From: Burkholderiales bacterium | GTDB lineage: Bacteria; Pseudomonadota; Gammaproteobacteria; Burkholderiales; Burkholderiaceae_C | NCBI GenBank assembly: GCA_003963115.1 | Contig: RXJQ01000011.1 | Span: 156,353 to 220,352, forward strand | DNA: 64,000 bases | Direction of reading: 5' to 3' | Part shown: positions 56,171 to 64,000 of the stretch, in pieces | How positions within the stretch are numbered: position 1 is the stretch's first letter | Layout of the letters: the number at the start of each line of letters is the position of its first letter | Notes under the pieces: model-generated | Seen by the model: only the letters and a program-made list of their open reading frames with translations | Databases searched by the model: none | What the model was told of the DNA's origin: nothing | Made by a program: the position numbers and the translations under genes

Positions 56171-57586
56171 TCAGTGCGCGCCCATCAGGCGTGCCAGGTC
56201 GTTATAAAGGGCCAATGACATCATCATCAGCATGATGGCCACACCACCACGCTGCAGGCGCTCCAGCCACCGCTCGGAAACGGGCCGGCCCGTGACACCT
56301 TCGAAAAGATAATACATGAGGTGTCCACCATCCAAGACCGGCAGCGGCAGCAAATTGAGCACACCCAGGCTGACGCTGACCAGCGCCAAAAAGCCGACAT
56401 AGTAGACCCAACCCAGCCTGACGGACTGCCCGGCGTAGTCGGCAATGGTCAAGGGGCCGCTGAGGTTCTTGATGGAGGCCTGCCCCATCAGCATCTTGCC
56501 CAGCATGTCCAGGCTCAGGCGGGACACCTCCCAGGTCTTGTCGAGCGCCAGTTGCAGGCCCTCCAGGAAGCCATAGCGCACCTCGATCGCAGCGGGCAGG
56601 CCGCCCAGTCCGGCTTCGATGCGCGAGACCTTTTGTCCCTGTATGTCCTTCATCACAGGCGTCACGACCAGGTCCATGACGGCCTGGCCACGCTGCACGC
56701 GCAGGCTCAGTGGGCGCGCCACATCCTTGTCGTGGCTCTCACGGATGATGGCGCGAAGCTGCGAGGCATCCACGGGAACCTGGCCGTTGACCAGCAGGAT
56801 GCGGTCGCCTTGACGCAAGCCTGCTTTCTGGGCGGGGCCGTCGTCGAGCAGCAAGCCGATGGTCGGTTCGCCGTAGGGGCCGGTCAGGCCGATGCGGTCC
56901 ATCAGCTCGCCATCGACCTCGGAGGGCTTGACCTGGCTGAGCTGGAGATGCAGCTCGCGCTCGCCACGCGCAGGCTGGTCAGCCGCAACTTTGGACTGCA
57001 CGCGCAAGACGACGTCCTGCCCTTTGAGTGCGGCTTGCGTCAGGCGCCATTGCAGGTCGTTCATCGAGCGCACGGCATACCAGGAAGCTGCATCTTCACC
57101 TGAACCGGAGGCGGAACCTGAGGCGGTAACGGGCTTCAGCGCCACGATCTCGTCTTGCGACTGCAACCCCGCCTTGTCCATCAGGCTGCCGGTCTTGGGC
57201 TGCCCGAACCAGGGGCGCAGCTCCGACACACCCGCCCAGTTCACGCAGGCATACAACAGCACCGCCAGCAGCAGATTGGCCAGGGGCCCTGCCACCACCA
57301 CGATGGCGCGCTGCCACACGGGCTTGCGGTTGAAGGCCCGATGCAACTCACCGGGGTCGACCGTGCCTTCGCGTTCGTCCAGCATCTTGACGTAGCCGCC
57401 CAGGGGCAAGGCCGACACGACGAACTCGGTTTCGCCTTTCGTGCGAGACCACAGCACACGCCCGAAGCCCACCGAGAAGCGCAGCACCTTGACGTCGCAG
57501 GCCACCGCGGCGCGGTAATGCCCGTATTCATGGATGACCACCAGCACCCCGATGGTCAGGATGAAAGCCAGCACGGTCGTCAGCAT
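56171..57586 (-). CDS. rseP: Site-2 protease RseP
   Basis: 471 residues from ATG at 57586 with AAGGAG upstream; the frame to 57745 is open but not protein-like. Zinc motif HEYGH (His19, Glu20, His23), third-ligand region PVLDGGHLMYY near the C terminus, two central PDZ domains (GLLLDDGPAQKAGLRQGDRI). A Ser/Gly-rich run (ASGSASGSGED) inside the first PDZ is an unusual insertion. It cuts RseA and signal-peptide remnants in the inner membrane, driving the envelope stress response. Confidence 0.95.
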   Translation of the reverse strand: MLTTVLAFILTIGVLVVIHEYGHYRAAVACDVKVLRFSVGFGRVLWSRTKGETEFVVSALPLGGYVKMLDEREGTVDPGELHRAFNRKPVWQRAIVVVAGPLANLLLAVLLYACVNWAGVSELRPWFGQPKTGSLMDKAGLQSQDEIVALKPVTASGSASGSGEDAASWYAVRSMNDLQWRLTQAALKGQDVVLRVQSKVAADQPARGERELHLQLSQVKPSEVDGELMDRIGLTGPYGEPTIGLLLDDGPAQKAGLRQGDRILLVNGQVPVDASQLRAIIRESHDKDVARPLSLRVQRGQAVMDLVVTPVMKDIQGQKVSRIEAGLGGLPAAIEVRYGFLEGLQLALDKTWEVSRLSLDMLGKMLMGQASIKNLSGPLTIADYAGQSVRLGWVYYVGFLALVSVSLGVLNLLPLPVLDGGHLMYYLFEGVTGRPVSERWLERLQRGGVAIMLMMMSLALYNDLARLMGAH

Positions 57587-57656
57587 CGCACTACTCCTTG
57601 GCGAACTACGCAGGACACTGTCATGGTGACAGCCGATGTCAGGGGGCGACGCGCGC

Positions 57657-58862
57657 TCAGCGTGCCAGCCCCGCCACCACCGACTCTGCCACACGGCGAG
57701 CCAGCTGATCCAGTGACAACAACCCTTCCACTGAATCCACTGCACCGGATGGCACGACGCAATCCGACAAGGACTGCAGGTTCACATGGTGGATCTGATC
57801 AAAGCGGATGCGGCGCGCCAGGAAGGCCGCCACGGCCACCTCGTTGGCCGCGTTGAGCACACAAGTGCTGCCCGGCACGCCTCGCAGTGTCTCCCAAGCC
57901 AATTGCAAGCCCGGGTAGCGGGCGGCATCGGGCTCCAGGAAGGTCAGCGCGCCCAGCTTTGCAAAGTCCAGCAAATCCGCGCCGGACTCGATCCGCTCGG
58001 GCCAGGACAGCCCATAGGCGATGGGCACACGCATGTCGGGCGTACCCAGTTGCGCCAGCACCGAGCGGTCACGGCAAACCACCATCGAGTGGATGATGCT
58101 CTGCGGATGCAACACCACCTTCACCTGCTGCGGCGCCAGGCCAAACAGCCAGCGCGCCTCGATGACCTCCAGCGCCTTGTTCATCATGGTGGCCGAGTCC
58201 ACCGAGATCTTGCGGCCCATGACCCAGTTCGGGTGGGCACAAGCCTGCTCGGGCGTGATGTCGGTAAAGGTGGCTGGATCGCGATCCCGGAAGGGGCCGC
58301 CCGAGGCCGTCAGCACGATGTGATCAATACGGGCAGACCAGGTCGCCGGGTCTTCAGGCAGGCACTGGAAGATGGCCGAGTGTTCGCTGTCGATGGGCAA
58401 AAGCGTCGCGCCACCCTCTTCCACAGCCCGCATGAACAAGGCGCCGCCCACAACCAGGGCCTCTTTGTTGGCCAGCAACAGGCGCTTGCCGGCGCGGGCT
58501 GCGGCCAGACAAGGCGCCAGACCGGCTGCACCCACGATGGCACCCATGACCACGTCCGCATCAGGATGCGCGGCGACATCGCACAAGGCCTGCTCGCCAC
58601 TGAGCACCTCGGTGTTCGCGCCTGCCTGGCGGAGCTTGTCGCGCAACTGCAGCGCAGCCGCTTCGGCCGGCATCACCGCGAATTTGGGCTTGAACTTCAG
58701 GCACTGCGCCAGCAGATCGTCCACCCGCGAGGCGCCCGTGAGTGCCCAGACCTCGAAACGCGTCGGATGTCGGGCAAGCACATCGAGCGTGTTCATCCCG
58801 ATCGAGCCCGTGGCACCGAGGATGCACAGCCGCTGCGGGCGTTTGCTTGGGGAATCAGCCAT
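57657..58862 (-). CDS. dxr: 1-deoxy-D-xylulose 5-phosphate reductoisomerase
   Basis: 401 residues. NADPH site CILGATGSIGMNTLDVLARH, metal/substrate regions LLANKEALVVGGALF, PIDSEHSAIFQCL, LTASGGPFRD and GRKISVDSATMMNKALEVIE. It makes 2-C-methylerythritol 4-phosphate in the MEP isoprenoid pathway, the precursor chain used by UppS encoded nearby. It overlaps cdsA by 8 bp. Confidence 0.97.
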   Translation of the reverse strand: MADSPSKRPQRLCILGATGSIGMNTLDVLARHPTRFEVWALTGASRVDDLLAQCLKFKPKFAVMPAEAAALQLRDKLRQAGANTEVLSGEQALCDVAAHPDADVVMGAIVGAAGLAPCLAAARAGKRLLLANKEALVVGGALFMRAVEEGGATLLPIDSEHSAIFQCLPEDPATWSARIDHIVLTASGGPFRDRDPATFTDITPEQACAHPNWVMGRKISVDSATMMNKALEVIEARWLFGLAPQQVKVVLHPQSIIHSMVVCRDRSVLAQLGTPDMRVPIAYGLSWPERIESGADLLDFAKLGALTFLEPDAARYPGLQLAWETLRGVPGSTCVLNAANEVAVAAFLARRIRFDQIHHVNLQSLSDCVVPSGAVDSVEGLLSLDQLARRVAESVVAGLAR

Positions 58863-59781
58863 GGCACAAAGTCATCAAAGCCAGCGAGAGGGGCAAGACT
58901 GGCAGCAAGGCATCGATGCGGTCGAGCACACCACCGTGCCCGGGCAGCAACTGGCTGCTGTCCTTGGCGCCCGCCTGGCGCTTGATCAGCGACTCAAACA
59001 GGTCGCCCACCACGCTCATGCCGGTCAGAAAGGCCAAGGCCACCAACATGCCCAGTGGCCCCAAGCCCAGCAACAGCCGACTGTACAGGCTGGGAGAATC
59101 CACCCCCAGGTTGCGGTCAAGCCAGATCCACAAGGCCGACAGCAGCGCCACGGCCAGCATGCCCGCCCACACCCCTTCCCAGCTTTTACCGGGGCTGATC
59201 GAAGGCGCCAGCTTGTGACGGCCGAAGGTGCGGCCGCCAAAGTAAGCGCCGATATCGGCCGCCCACACCAGACAGAACACCGACAGCAGGTAGTTGAGTC
59301 CTTGCGCCTTGCTCTCCACCAGCGCCAGCCAGGCCAGCACCAGCACGGCCAGGCCCAGCAGACGGCGCAAGAGCTGGGGCGATTGTTTCCAGTACAGGTT
59401 GCCAAAGCGCAAGGCAATTACCCCACCCAACACCCACACGACCAAACCGATCATCCAGATGCCAGCCGGCGTTGAAAAGCCCACCAGCGGGTGGCCCCAG
59501 CCATGCACATGGCCCTGCGACTCGGACACCTGCGTCGCAGCCTCGCCGCCAAGCAGTGCCAGGCCCAGTTGCCGTGCGAGCAGCACGCAAGCAGCCGCGA
59601 CAGCCGCACCCAGGATCAGCGCCCTCAACCCAGGCGCCTCGTTGAGCCGGGACCATTCCCAACCCGCCGCCGAGATGAAGACCAGCGTGAGCGCCGCGAA
59701 CGGCCAGGTCGCCTCTGCCGCCAGCGTGGGCAGCAGGATGGCCACGAGGATCAGTGCCGTGATGACACGTTGCTTGAGCAT
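58855..59781 (-). CDS. cdsA: Phosphatidate cytidylyltransferase
   Basis: 308 residues, integral membrane. CDS signature near the C terminus: SVVGDLFESLIKRQAGAKDS followed by a PGHGGVLDRIDA segment that binds Mg2+; earlier SISPGKSWEGVWAGM. About 8 spans. It converts phosphatidate and CTP to CDP-diacylglycerol for all phospholipids. 3 bp downstream of uppS. Confidence 0.96.
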   Translation of the reverse strand: MLKQRVITALILVAILLPTLAAEATWPFAALTLVFISAAGWEWSRLNEAPGLRALILGAAVAAACVLLARQLGLALLGGEAATQVSESQGHVHGWGHPLVGFSTPAGIWMIGLVVWVLGGVIALRFGNLYWKQSPQLLRRLLGLAVLVLAWLALVESKAQGLNYLLSVFCLVWAADIGAYFGGRTFGRHKLAPSISPGKSWEGVWAGMLAVALLSALWIWLDRNLGVDSPSLYSRLLLGLGPLGMLVALAFLTGMSVVGDLFESLIKRQAGAKDSSQLLPGHGGVLDRIDALLPVLPLSLALMTLCHG

Positions 59782-59784
59782 CGG

Positions 59785-60564
59785 TCAGGCCCCTTCGCCG
59801 CTGAACTCATCCCAGCTGCCACCGCTGCCGATAGCACCCACTCCCTCACCCGAGGCGCCCACGTCGCCAAAGCGGCGTTCGCGCTGGGCGTAGCTGGCAA
59901 TCGCCTTGTCCAACTCCACGCCATCAAAGTCGGGCCACAGGCAGTCGGTGAAGTAGAACTCGGCATAGGCGCTCTGCCACAGCAGGAAGTTCGACAGGCG
60001 CACCTCGCCGCCCGTGCGGATGAACAGGTCTGGATCCGGCGCGTAGTTCATGGCCATGAAGCGCGACAGCGCCGCCTCATCGAGTTCGCTGGCCGGCACG
60101 CCCGCCTCGATGGCCTGACGACAAGCCTGCACGATGTCCCAGCGGCCACCGTAATTGAAGGCCACGGTCAGGACGACACGGCTGTTGTGCACCGTTTCAT
60201 CCTGGGCTTGCAGCAAGGCGTTGCGCACCTTCTCGGACACATTGGCCAGATCGCCCACGATGCGGATGCGCACACCGTCGGACTTGAGCTTGGTCAGGTG
60301 CTTGGACAGCGCCACGATCAACAGGCTCATCAGGCCGGAGACCTCTTCCTCCGGACGCTTCCAGTTCTCGGACGAAAACGCAAACACCGTGAGGTAGCCG
60401 ATACCGCGATCGGACACCGCCTGCACCGTTTTCACCAGCGCATCGACTCCCGCCTTGTGCCCAATACCCCGGGGCATGAAGCGTTTTCGCGCCCAGCGCC
60501 CATTGCCATCCATGACGATGGCCACATGGCGGGGAACGGTATCGGCAGCGGGAGATTTGGCCAT
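59785..60564 (-). CDS. uppS: Undecaprenyl diphosphate synthase
   Basis: 259 residues, cis-prenyltransferase. Catalytic and diphosphate-binding start HVAIVMDGNGRWARKRFMPR, then GHKAGVDALVKTVQAVSDRG, LTVFAFSSENWKRPEEEV, RIVGDLA and the C-terminal IRTGGEVRLSNFLLWQSAYA. It makes the C55 carrier for peptidoglycan and O-antigen. The C-terminal Gly/Ser-rich tail (GASGEGVGAIGSGGSWDEF) is longer than usual. The 126-bp gap to frr holds a GGCGGC/GCCGCC hairpin (60641-60655). Confidence 0.96.
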   Translation of the reverse strand: MAKSPAADTVPRHVAIVMDGNGRWARKRFMPRGIGHKAGVDALVKTVQAVSDRGIGYLTVFAFSSENWKRPEEEVSGLMSLLIVALSKHLTKLKSDGVRIRIVGDLANVSEKVRNALLQAQDETVHNSRVVLTVAFNYGGRWDIVQACRQAIEAGVPASELDEAALSRFMAMNYAPDPDLFIRTGGEVRLSNFLLWQSAYAEFYFTDCLWPDFDGVELDKAIASYAQRERRFGDVGASGEGVGAIGSGGSWDEFSGEGA

Positions 60565-60690
60565 CGGCGCAGGAGATTGGAGGGTGAAGCCTTCGGGGCA
60601 AAGGCGGCGCCCTGACTGCGGCGCCTCAGAAACACAGCGAGGCGGCCAAGCCGCCCCGGACTGCGTCGGGATTATGGCAACAAGCTCAGC

Positions 60691-61251
60691 TCAAACGGCC
60701 AGGACTTCGGCTTCCTTGGCAGCCACCAGTCTGTCGATTTCTGTGATCGTCTTGTCGGTCAGCTTCTGGACATCATCCTGCGAGCGACGGTCTTCATCTT
60801 CGGTGATGATCTTGTCCTTGAGCAGCTTCTTGGCCTGCTCGTTGGCATCGCGACGCAGATTGCGCACGGCCACCTTGGCATCTTCACCGGCGCCCTTGAC
60901 CACCTTGGTCAGCTCCTTGCGGCGCTCTTCGGTCAGCGGTGGCATCGGCACGCGGATCAGGTCACCCTGCGCCGACGGGTTCAGTCCCAGGTCGGATTCG
61001 CGAATGGCCTTCTCGATCTTGGCGCCCATGCCTTTTTCCCATGGCTGGACGCTGATGGTGCGCGCATCGACCAGCGCGACATTGGCCACCTGGCTGATCG
61101 GCACGAGAGAGCCGTAGTAGTCGACCTGCACCTGATCCAGGATGCCAGGATGGGCACGGCCGGTACGGATCTTGGCCAGCTCGTTCTTGAACGCTTCAAC
61201 GGACTTGAGCATTTTCTGCTCGGCGTTTTTCTTGATATCTGCGATGCTCAT
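60691..61251 (-). CDS. frr: Ribosome recycling factor
   Basis: 186 residues, three-helix-bundle plus beta domain shaped like t[63 protein letters not shown] and a long C-terminal helix with [20 protein letters not shown]. It splits post-termination ribosomes with EF-G. Standard length, between pyrH and uppS. Confidence 0.98.
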   Translation of the reverse strand: MSIADIKKNAEQKMLKSVEAFKNELAKIRTGRAHPGILDQVQVDYYGSLVPISQVANVALVDARTISVQPWEKGMGAKIEKAIRESDLGLNPSAQGDLIRVPMPPLTEERRKELTKVVKGAGEDAKVAVRNLRRDANEQAKKLLKDKIITEDEDRRSQDDVQKLTDKTITEIDRLVAAKEAEVLAV

Positions 61252-61327
61252 GGAGAACTCCGTGCGAATGTTTTACAGCCTGACAAACGCGTGAGTGACA
61301 AAACGGGACGACAAAAGAACGCGCAGC

Positions 61328-62038
61328 TCAGACGTGGACCAGCGTGCCTTCGTCTTCGCCCAGCACGACACGCTTGAGCGCACCGGGCTTGAAGATCGAA
61401 AACACCTTCAAGGGCAGATTCTGATCGCGGCACAGGGCGAACGCGGTGGCGTCCAGCACCTGCAGGTTCTTGATCAGGGCCTCGTCGAACGTGATGCTCG
61501 TGTAGCGCGTTGCCGACGCATCCTTCTTCGGGTCGGCGGTGTAGACGCCATCCACCTTGGTGGCCTTGAGCATCACCTCGGCACCGATCTCGGCACCTCG
61601 CAGCGCAGCGGCCGTGTCGGTCGTGAAGAAGGGGTTGCCGGTACCGGCCGCGAACACGACGACCTTGCCCTCTTCAAGGTACTGCAAGGCCTTGGGACGC
61701 ACATAGGGTTCGACCACCTGGTCGATGCTGATGGCCGACATGACGCGGGCGGTCATGCCTTCCTGGCGCATGGTGTCAGCCAGGGCCAGCGAATTCATCA
61801 CTGTGGCCAGCATGCCCATGTAGTCGGCCGTGGCACGGTCCATGCCGACGGAGCCACCCGCCACGCCGCGGAAGATGTTGCCGCCGCCGATGACCACCGC
61901 CACCTGCGTGCCCAACTCGGTGACCTCCTGGATTTCCTTGACCATGCGGACGATGGTCGCGCGGTTAATGCCATAGGCATCGTCGCCCATCAGGGCTTCA
62001 CCAGAAAGTTTCAAGAGGATGCGCTTGTAGGCGGGCAT
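61328..62038 (-). CDS. pyrH: UMP kinase
   Basis: 236 residues, amino-acid-kinase fold: [71 protein letters not shown] and [17 protein letters not shown]. Hexameric enzyme phosphorylating UMP, activated by GTP and inhibited by UTP. AAGGA is upstream of the ATG. A 199-bp structured leader separates it from tsf. Confidence 0.98.
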   Translation of the reverse strand: MPAYKRILLKLSGEALMGDDAYGINRATIVRMVKEIQEVTELGTQVAVVIGGGNIFRGVAGGSVGMDRATADYMGMLATVMNSLALADTMRQEGMTARVMSAISIDQVVEPYVRPKALQYLEEGKVVVFAAGTGNPFFTTDTAAALRGAEIGAEVMLKATKVDGVYTADPKKDASATRYTSITFDEALIKNLQVLDATAFALCRDQNLPLKVFSIFKPGALKRVVLGEDEGTLVHV

Positions 62039-62070
62039 GCAGACGTCCTTGTTTGATGACTTGCGGCGAG

Positions 62071-62094
62071 TTCAAAGGTTAGCTCAACTTTGAA
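62071..62094 (-). promoter_or_regulatory. Inverted repeat in the pyrH leader
   Basis: TTCAAAG (62071-62077) and CTTTGAA (62088-62094) form a perfect dyad that extends two more base pairs across one bulged G. It lies 33 bp upstream of the pyrH ATG. It could be an operator or leader hairpin; no known pyrimidine-control motif was recognised. Confidence 0.4.
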
Positions 62095-62200
62095 CCGCCC
62101 AGACCTCGTGGTCTTGGAAATTCCGACCGCGTGATGGTTCCCCGGTCTGCGGTCATTCTTGTGTAAAGCGCTCACCTGCGGGGTGAGCCGTGGCGCATAG

Positions 62201-62226
62201 CACAAGGGGGCCGAAAGCCCCCTTGT
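62201..62226 (-). terminator. Strong hairpin after tsf
   Basis: ACAAGGGGG (62201-62209) pairs with CCCCCTTGT (62218-62226); the 8-base interior contains CGAAAG. It sits 12 bp beyond the tsf stop in the direction of transcription. On the minus strand no T-run follows, so it may act as an mRNA 3'-end stabiliser or Rho-assisted terminator. A second hairpin TCACC/GGTGA is at 62171-62185. Confidence 0.65.
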
Positions 62227-62237
62227 TTTGCGTCGGG

Positions 62238-63134
62238 TTACTGACCCTTTGCAGCGGCCACCGTGGCGGCCACCTCGGCAGCGAAGTCGTCTTGCTTCTT
62301 CTCGATGCCCTCGCCCACAACGAACATCGTGAACGACTTGACCGTCGTGTTGGCCGACTTCAGGTACTGCTCAACGGTCTGCTTGCCGTCGGCAGCCTTC
62401 ACGAAGACCTGATTCAGCAGCGAGACTTCCTTGAGGTACTTCTGCACAGCGCCTTCGATCATCTTGGCAGCGATGTCAGCAGGCTTGCCGGACTCGGCGG
62501 CCTTGGCCGTGGCCACATTGCGCTCGATCTCGATCAGGCTGGCAGGCACATCGGCAGACGACAGGGCCACGGGCTTCATGGCGGCGGTGTGCATGGCCAC
62601 GTCCTTGGCGGCGACTTCATCACCGTCGAACTCGACCAGCACGCCGATGCGGGCACCGTGCAGGTAGGCGGCCAGCTTGCCACCACCGGCGTAGCGCTTG
62701 AAGCGGCGGATGGACATGTTCTCGCCGATCTTGCCGATCAGGCCCTTGCGCACTTCTTCCACGGTGGGGCCGAAGCCGTCTTGCGAAAGGGGCAGCTCGC
62801 CGATGGCGGCCACGTCAGCGGGGTTGTTCTTGGCAATCAGATCGGCCACGGACTTGCCAAAAGCCAGGAAGGACTCGTTCTTGGAGACGAAGTCGGTTTC
62901 GCAGTTGATCTCGACCAGGGCGCCGGTCGTGCCGTCCACGGCAGCGGACACCACGCCTTCGGCCGTCACGCGCGAAGCAGCCTTGGAAGCCTTGCTGCCC
63001 AGCTTGACGCGCAGGATTTCTTCAGCCTTGGCGAAATCGCCCTCGGCTTCGGTCAGGGCCTTCTTGCACTCCATCATGGGGGCATCGGTCTTGGCGCGCA
63101 GGTCGGCAACCATGCTGGCGGTAATAGCAGCCAT
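62238..63134 (-). CDS. tsf: Elongation factor Ts
   Basis: 298 residues. UBA-like N terminus with the [20 protein letters not shown] signature, core beta domain with [16 protein letters not shown], and [20 protein letters not shown]. It exchanges GDP for GTP on EF-Tu. AGAAAG-type site before the ATG. It follows rpsB beyond an intercistronic terminator. Confidence 0.98.
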   Translation of the reverse strand: MAAITASMVADLRAKTDAPMMECKKALTEAEGDFAKAEEILRVKLGSKASKAASRVTAEGVVSAAVDGTTGALVEINCETDFVSKNESFLAFGKSVADLIAKNNPADVAAIGELPLSQDGFGPTVEEVRKGLIGKIGENMSIRRFKRYAGGGKLAAYLHGARIGVLVEFDGDEVAAKDVAMHTAAMKPVALSSADVPASLIEIERNVATAKAAESGKPADIAAKMIEGAVQKYLKEVSLLNQVFVKAADGKQTVEQYLKSANTTVKSFTMFVVGEGIEKKQDDFAAEVAATVAAAKGQ

Positions 63135-63193
63135 TTGCTTTCTCCGTTTGGTTCAGGGGCGGTGTCATCACCGCCTCACAAGAAAATCTGTTG

Positions 63194-63219
63194 AAAAAAA
63201 AGGGCTGATCGGTCAGCCC
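63194..63219 (-). terminator. Intercistronic terminator between rpsB and tsf
   Basis: On the minus strand GGGCTGA, loop CCGA, TCAGCCC, then eight T: a textbook Rho-independent terminator (plus-strand A8 at 63194-63201, stem 63202-63219). It lies in the 118-bp gap after rpsB, so it should reduce read-through into tsf, giving more S2 than EF-Ts transcript or allowing regulation. Confidence 0.92.
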
Positions 63220-63252
63220 CTTCTCGTTAAGTCAAGGCAGCCTTGCTCAGCT

Positions 63253-63996
63253 TCAAGCGGCTTCGTTGACTTCCACGAACTCGTCGTCGCCACCAGCGGC
63301 AGCCACCACCTCGTTCACGGCATTGGCCTTGCCTTCCAGCACGGCGTCAGCCACAGCCTTGGCGTACAGGGCCACAGCCTTGGAGGAGTCGTCGTTGCCG
63401 GGAATGACGTAGTCGATGCCCTCGGGCGAGTGGTTGGTGTCCACCACGCCAATCACGGGGATGCCCAGCTTCTTGGCTTCGGCGATGGCGATCTTGTGAT
63501 AGCCGACGTCGATCACGAACAGGGCGTCAGGCAGGGCGTTCATGTCTTGAATGCCGCCGATGTCCTTTTCCAGCTTGGCCAGCTCACGCTGGAACAGCAG
63601 GCCTTCCTTCTTCTTCAGGTTGTCCAGACCGGTTTCGACCTGCGCCTGCATGTCCTTCAGCTTCTTGAGCGAACCCTTGACCGTTTTGAAGTTGGTCAGC
63701 ATGCCACCCAGCCAGCGCTGGTTCACGAAGGGCACGCCAGCGCGTGCGGCTTCTTCAGCGATGGTGTCGCGGGCTTGGCGCTTGGTACCGATCATCATCA
63801 CGGTGCCGCGGCGAGCCGACAGCTGCCTGACGAACTTCAAAGCCTCTTCAAACGCAGGTTGCGTCTTCTCGAGGTTGATGATGTGGATCTTGTTGCGATG
63901 GCCGAAAATATACGGGGCCATCTTGGGGTTCCAGAAGCGGGTTTGGTGACCGAAGTGGACACCGGCTTCCAGCATTTCGCGCATGGATACGGACAT
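63253..63996 (-). CDS. rpsB: 30S ribosomal protein S2
   Basis: 247 residues, complete; its ATG is 4 bp from the window end. S2 blocks: [80 protein letters not shown] and [20 protein letters not shown]. It binds the small-subunit head/body junction. An upstream S2 leader RNA cannot be examined because it lies outside the window. Confidence 0.98.
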   Translation of the reverse strand: MSVSMREMLEAGVHFGHQTRFWNPKMAPYIFGHRNKIHIINLEKTQPAFEEALKFVRQLSARRGTVMMIGTKRQARDTIAEEAARAGVPFVNQRWLGGMLTNFKTVKGSLKKLKDMQAQVETGLDNLKKKEGLLFQRELAKLEKDIGGIQDMNALPDALFVIDVGYHKIAIAEAKKLGIPVIGVVDTNHSPEGIDYVIPGNDDSSKAVALYAKAVADAVLEGKANAVNEVVAAAGGDDEFVEVNEAA

Positions 63997-64000
63997 GGAA

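Noticed and set aside
54307..56235. 642-codon plus-strand frame opposite bamA
   Set aside because: No family features and fully antisense to bamA.

Overview
The window reads as chromosome of a GC-rich betaproteobacterium, most likely order Burkholderiales near the Aquabacterium / Leptothrix / Rubrivivax / Comamonadaceae group. This is inferred from gene orders typical of that order (PerM-like transporter - hda - HAD phosphatase - pcnB; rpsB-tsf-pyrH-frr-uppS-cdsA-dxr-rseP-bamA-skp-lpxD-fabZ-lpxA-lpxB-rnhB; gcvTHP behind a tandem glycine riboswitch; ppsR opposite ppsA) and from protein similarity recognised by eye. No rRNA or tRNA genes, CRISPR arrays, integrases or insertion sequences were seen. 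Most of the sequence is densely coding.

Layout. 1-2756 (minus): a replication/RNA-processing operon (PerM-like transporter, hda, HAD phosphatase, pcnB cut by the window edge). 2806-7641: housekeeping and small conserved genes (unknown membrane-anchored protein, plsY, thioredoxin-fold protein, yciO, rnm, DUF1801, dcd). 7766-16835 (plus): a nitrate-assimilation cluster: narK transporter, nirB, a free-standing periplasmic protein with two NarX-like P-boxes, nirD, nasA-type nitrate reductase and ybiB. Sigma-54-like promoters and NtrC-like sites precede narK and nirB. 16796-23056: EamA transporter, DUF2314 protein, a fused indolepyruvate/2-oxoacid:ferredoxin oxidoreductase and a stand-alone riboflavin synthase alpha chain.

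23275-25661 is an island of visibly lower GC. It holds a monoheme cytochrome fused to a beta-barrel (Cyc2-like architecture) followed 24 bp later by a diheme c-type cytochrome lipoprotein. The pair looks like a candidate outer-membrane electron conduit and, with the double P-box protein, is the most interesting content here. 25725-32645 holds an orphan periplasmic solute-binding protein and a dctS/dctR two-component system divergent from a dctPQM TRAP transporter, with a three-half-site operator between them. 32710-37655 is the glycine riboswitch and gcvT-gcvH-gcvP with its terminator. 37832-44040 has a large hybrid histidine kinase, ppsR and ppsA.

44087-47470 is the rpsF-priB-rpsR-rplI operon followed by dnaB, which has a consensus DnaA box in its upstream region. 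47493-63996 (minus) has a Bax-inhibitor-like protein and then the long envelope/translation run from rpsB down to a TrmH-family methyltransferase: ribosomal protein S2, EF-Ts, UMP kinase, ribosome recycling, isoprenoid and phospholipid precursors, the RseP protease, BamA/Skp outer-membrane assembly, and lipid A biosynthesis. Three tail-to-tail gene pairs overlap by 25-40 bp, which is notable for one window.
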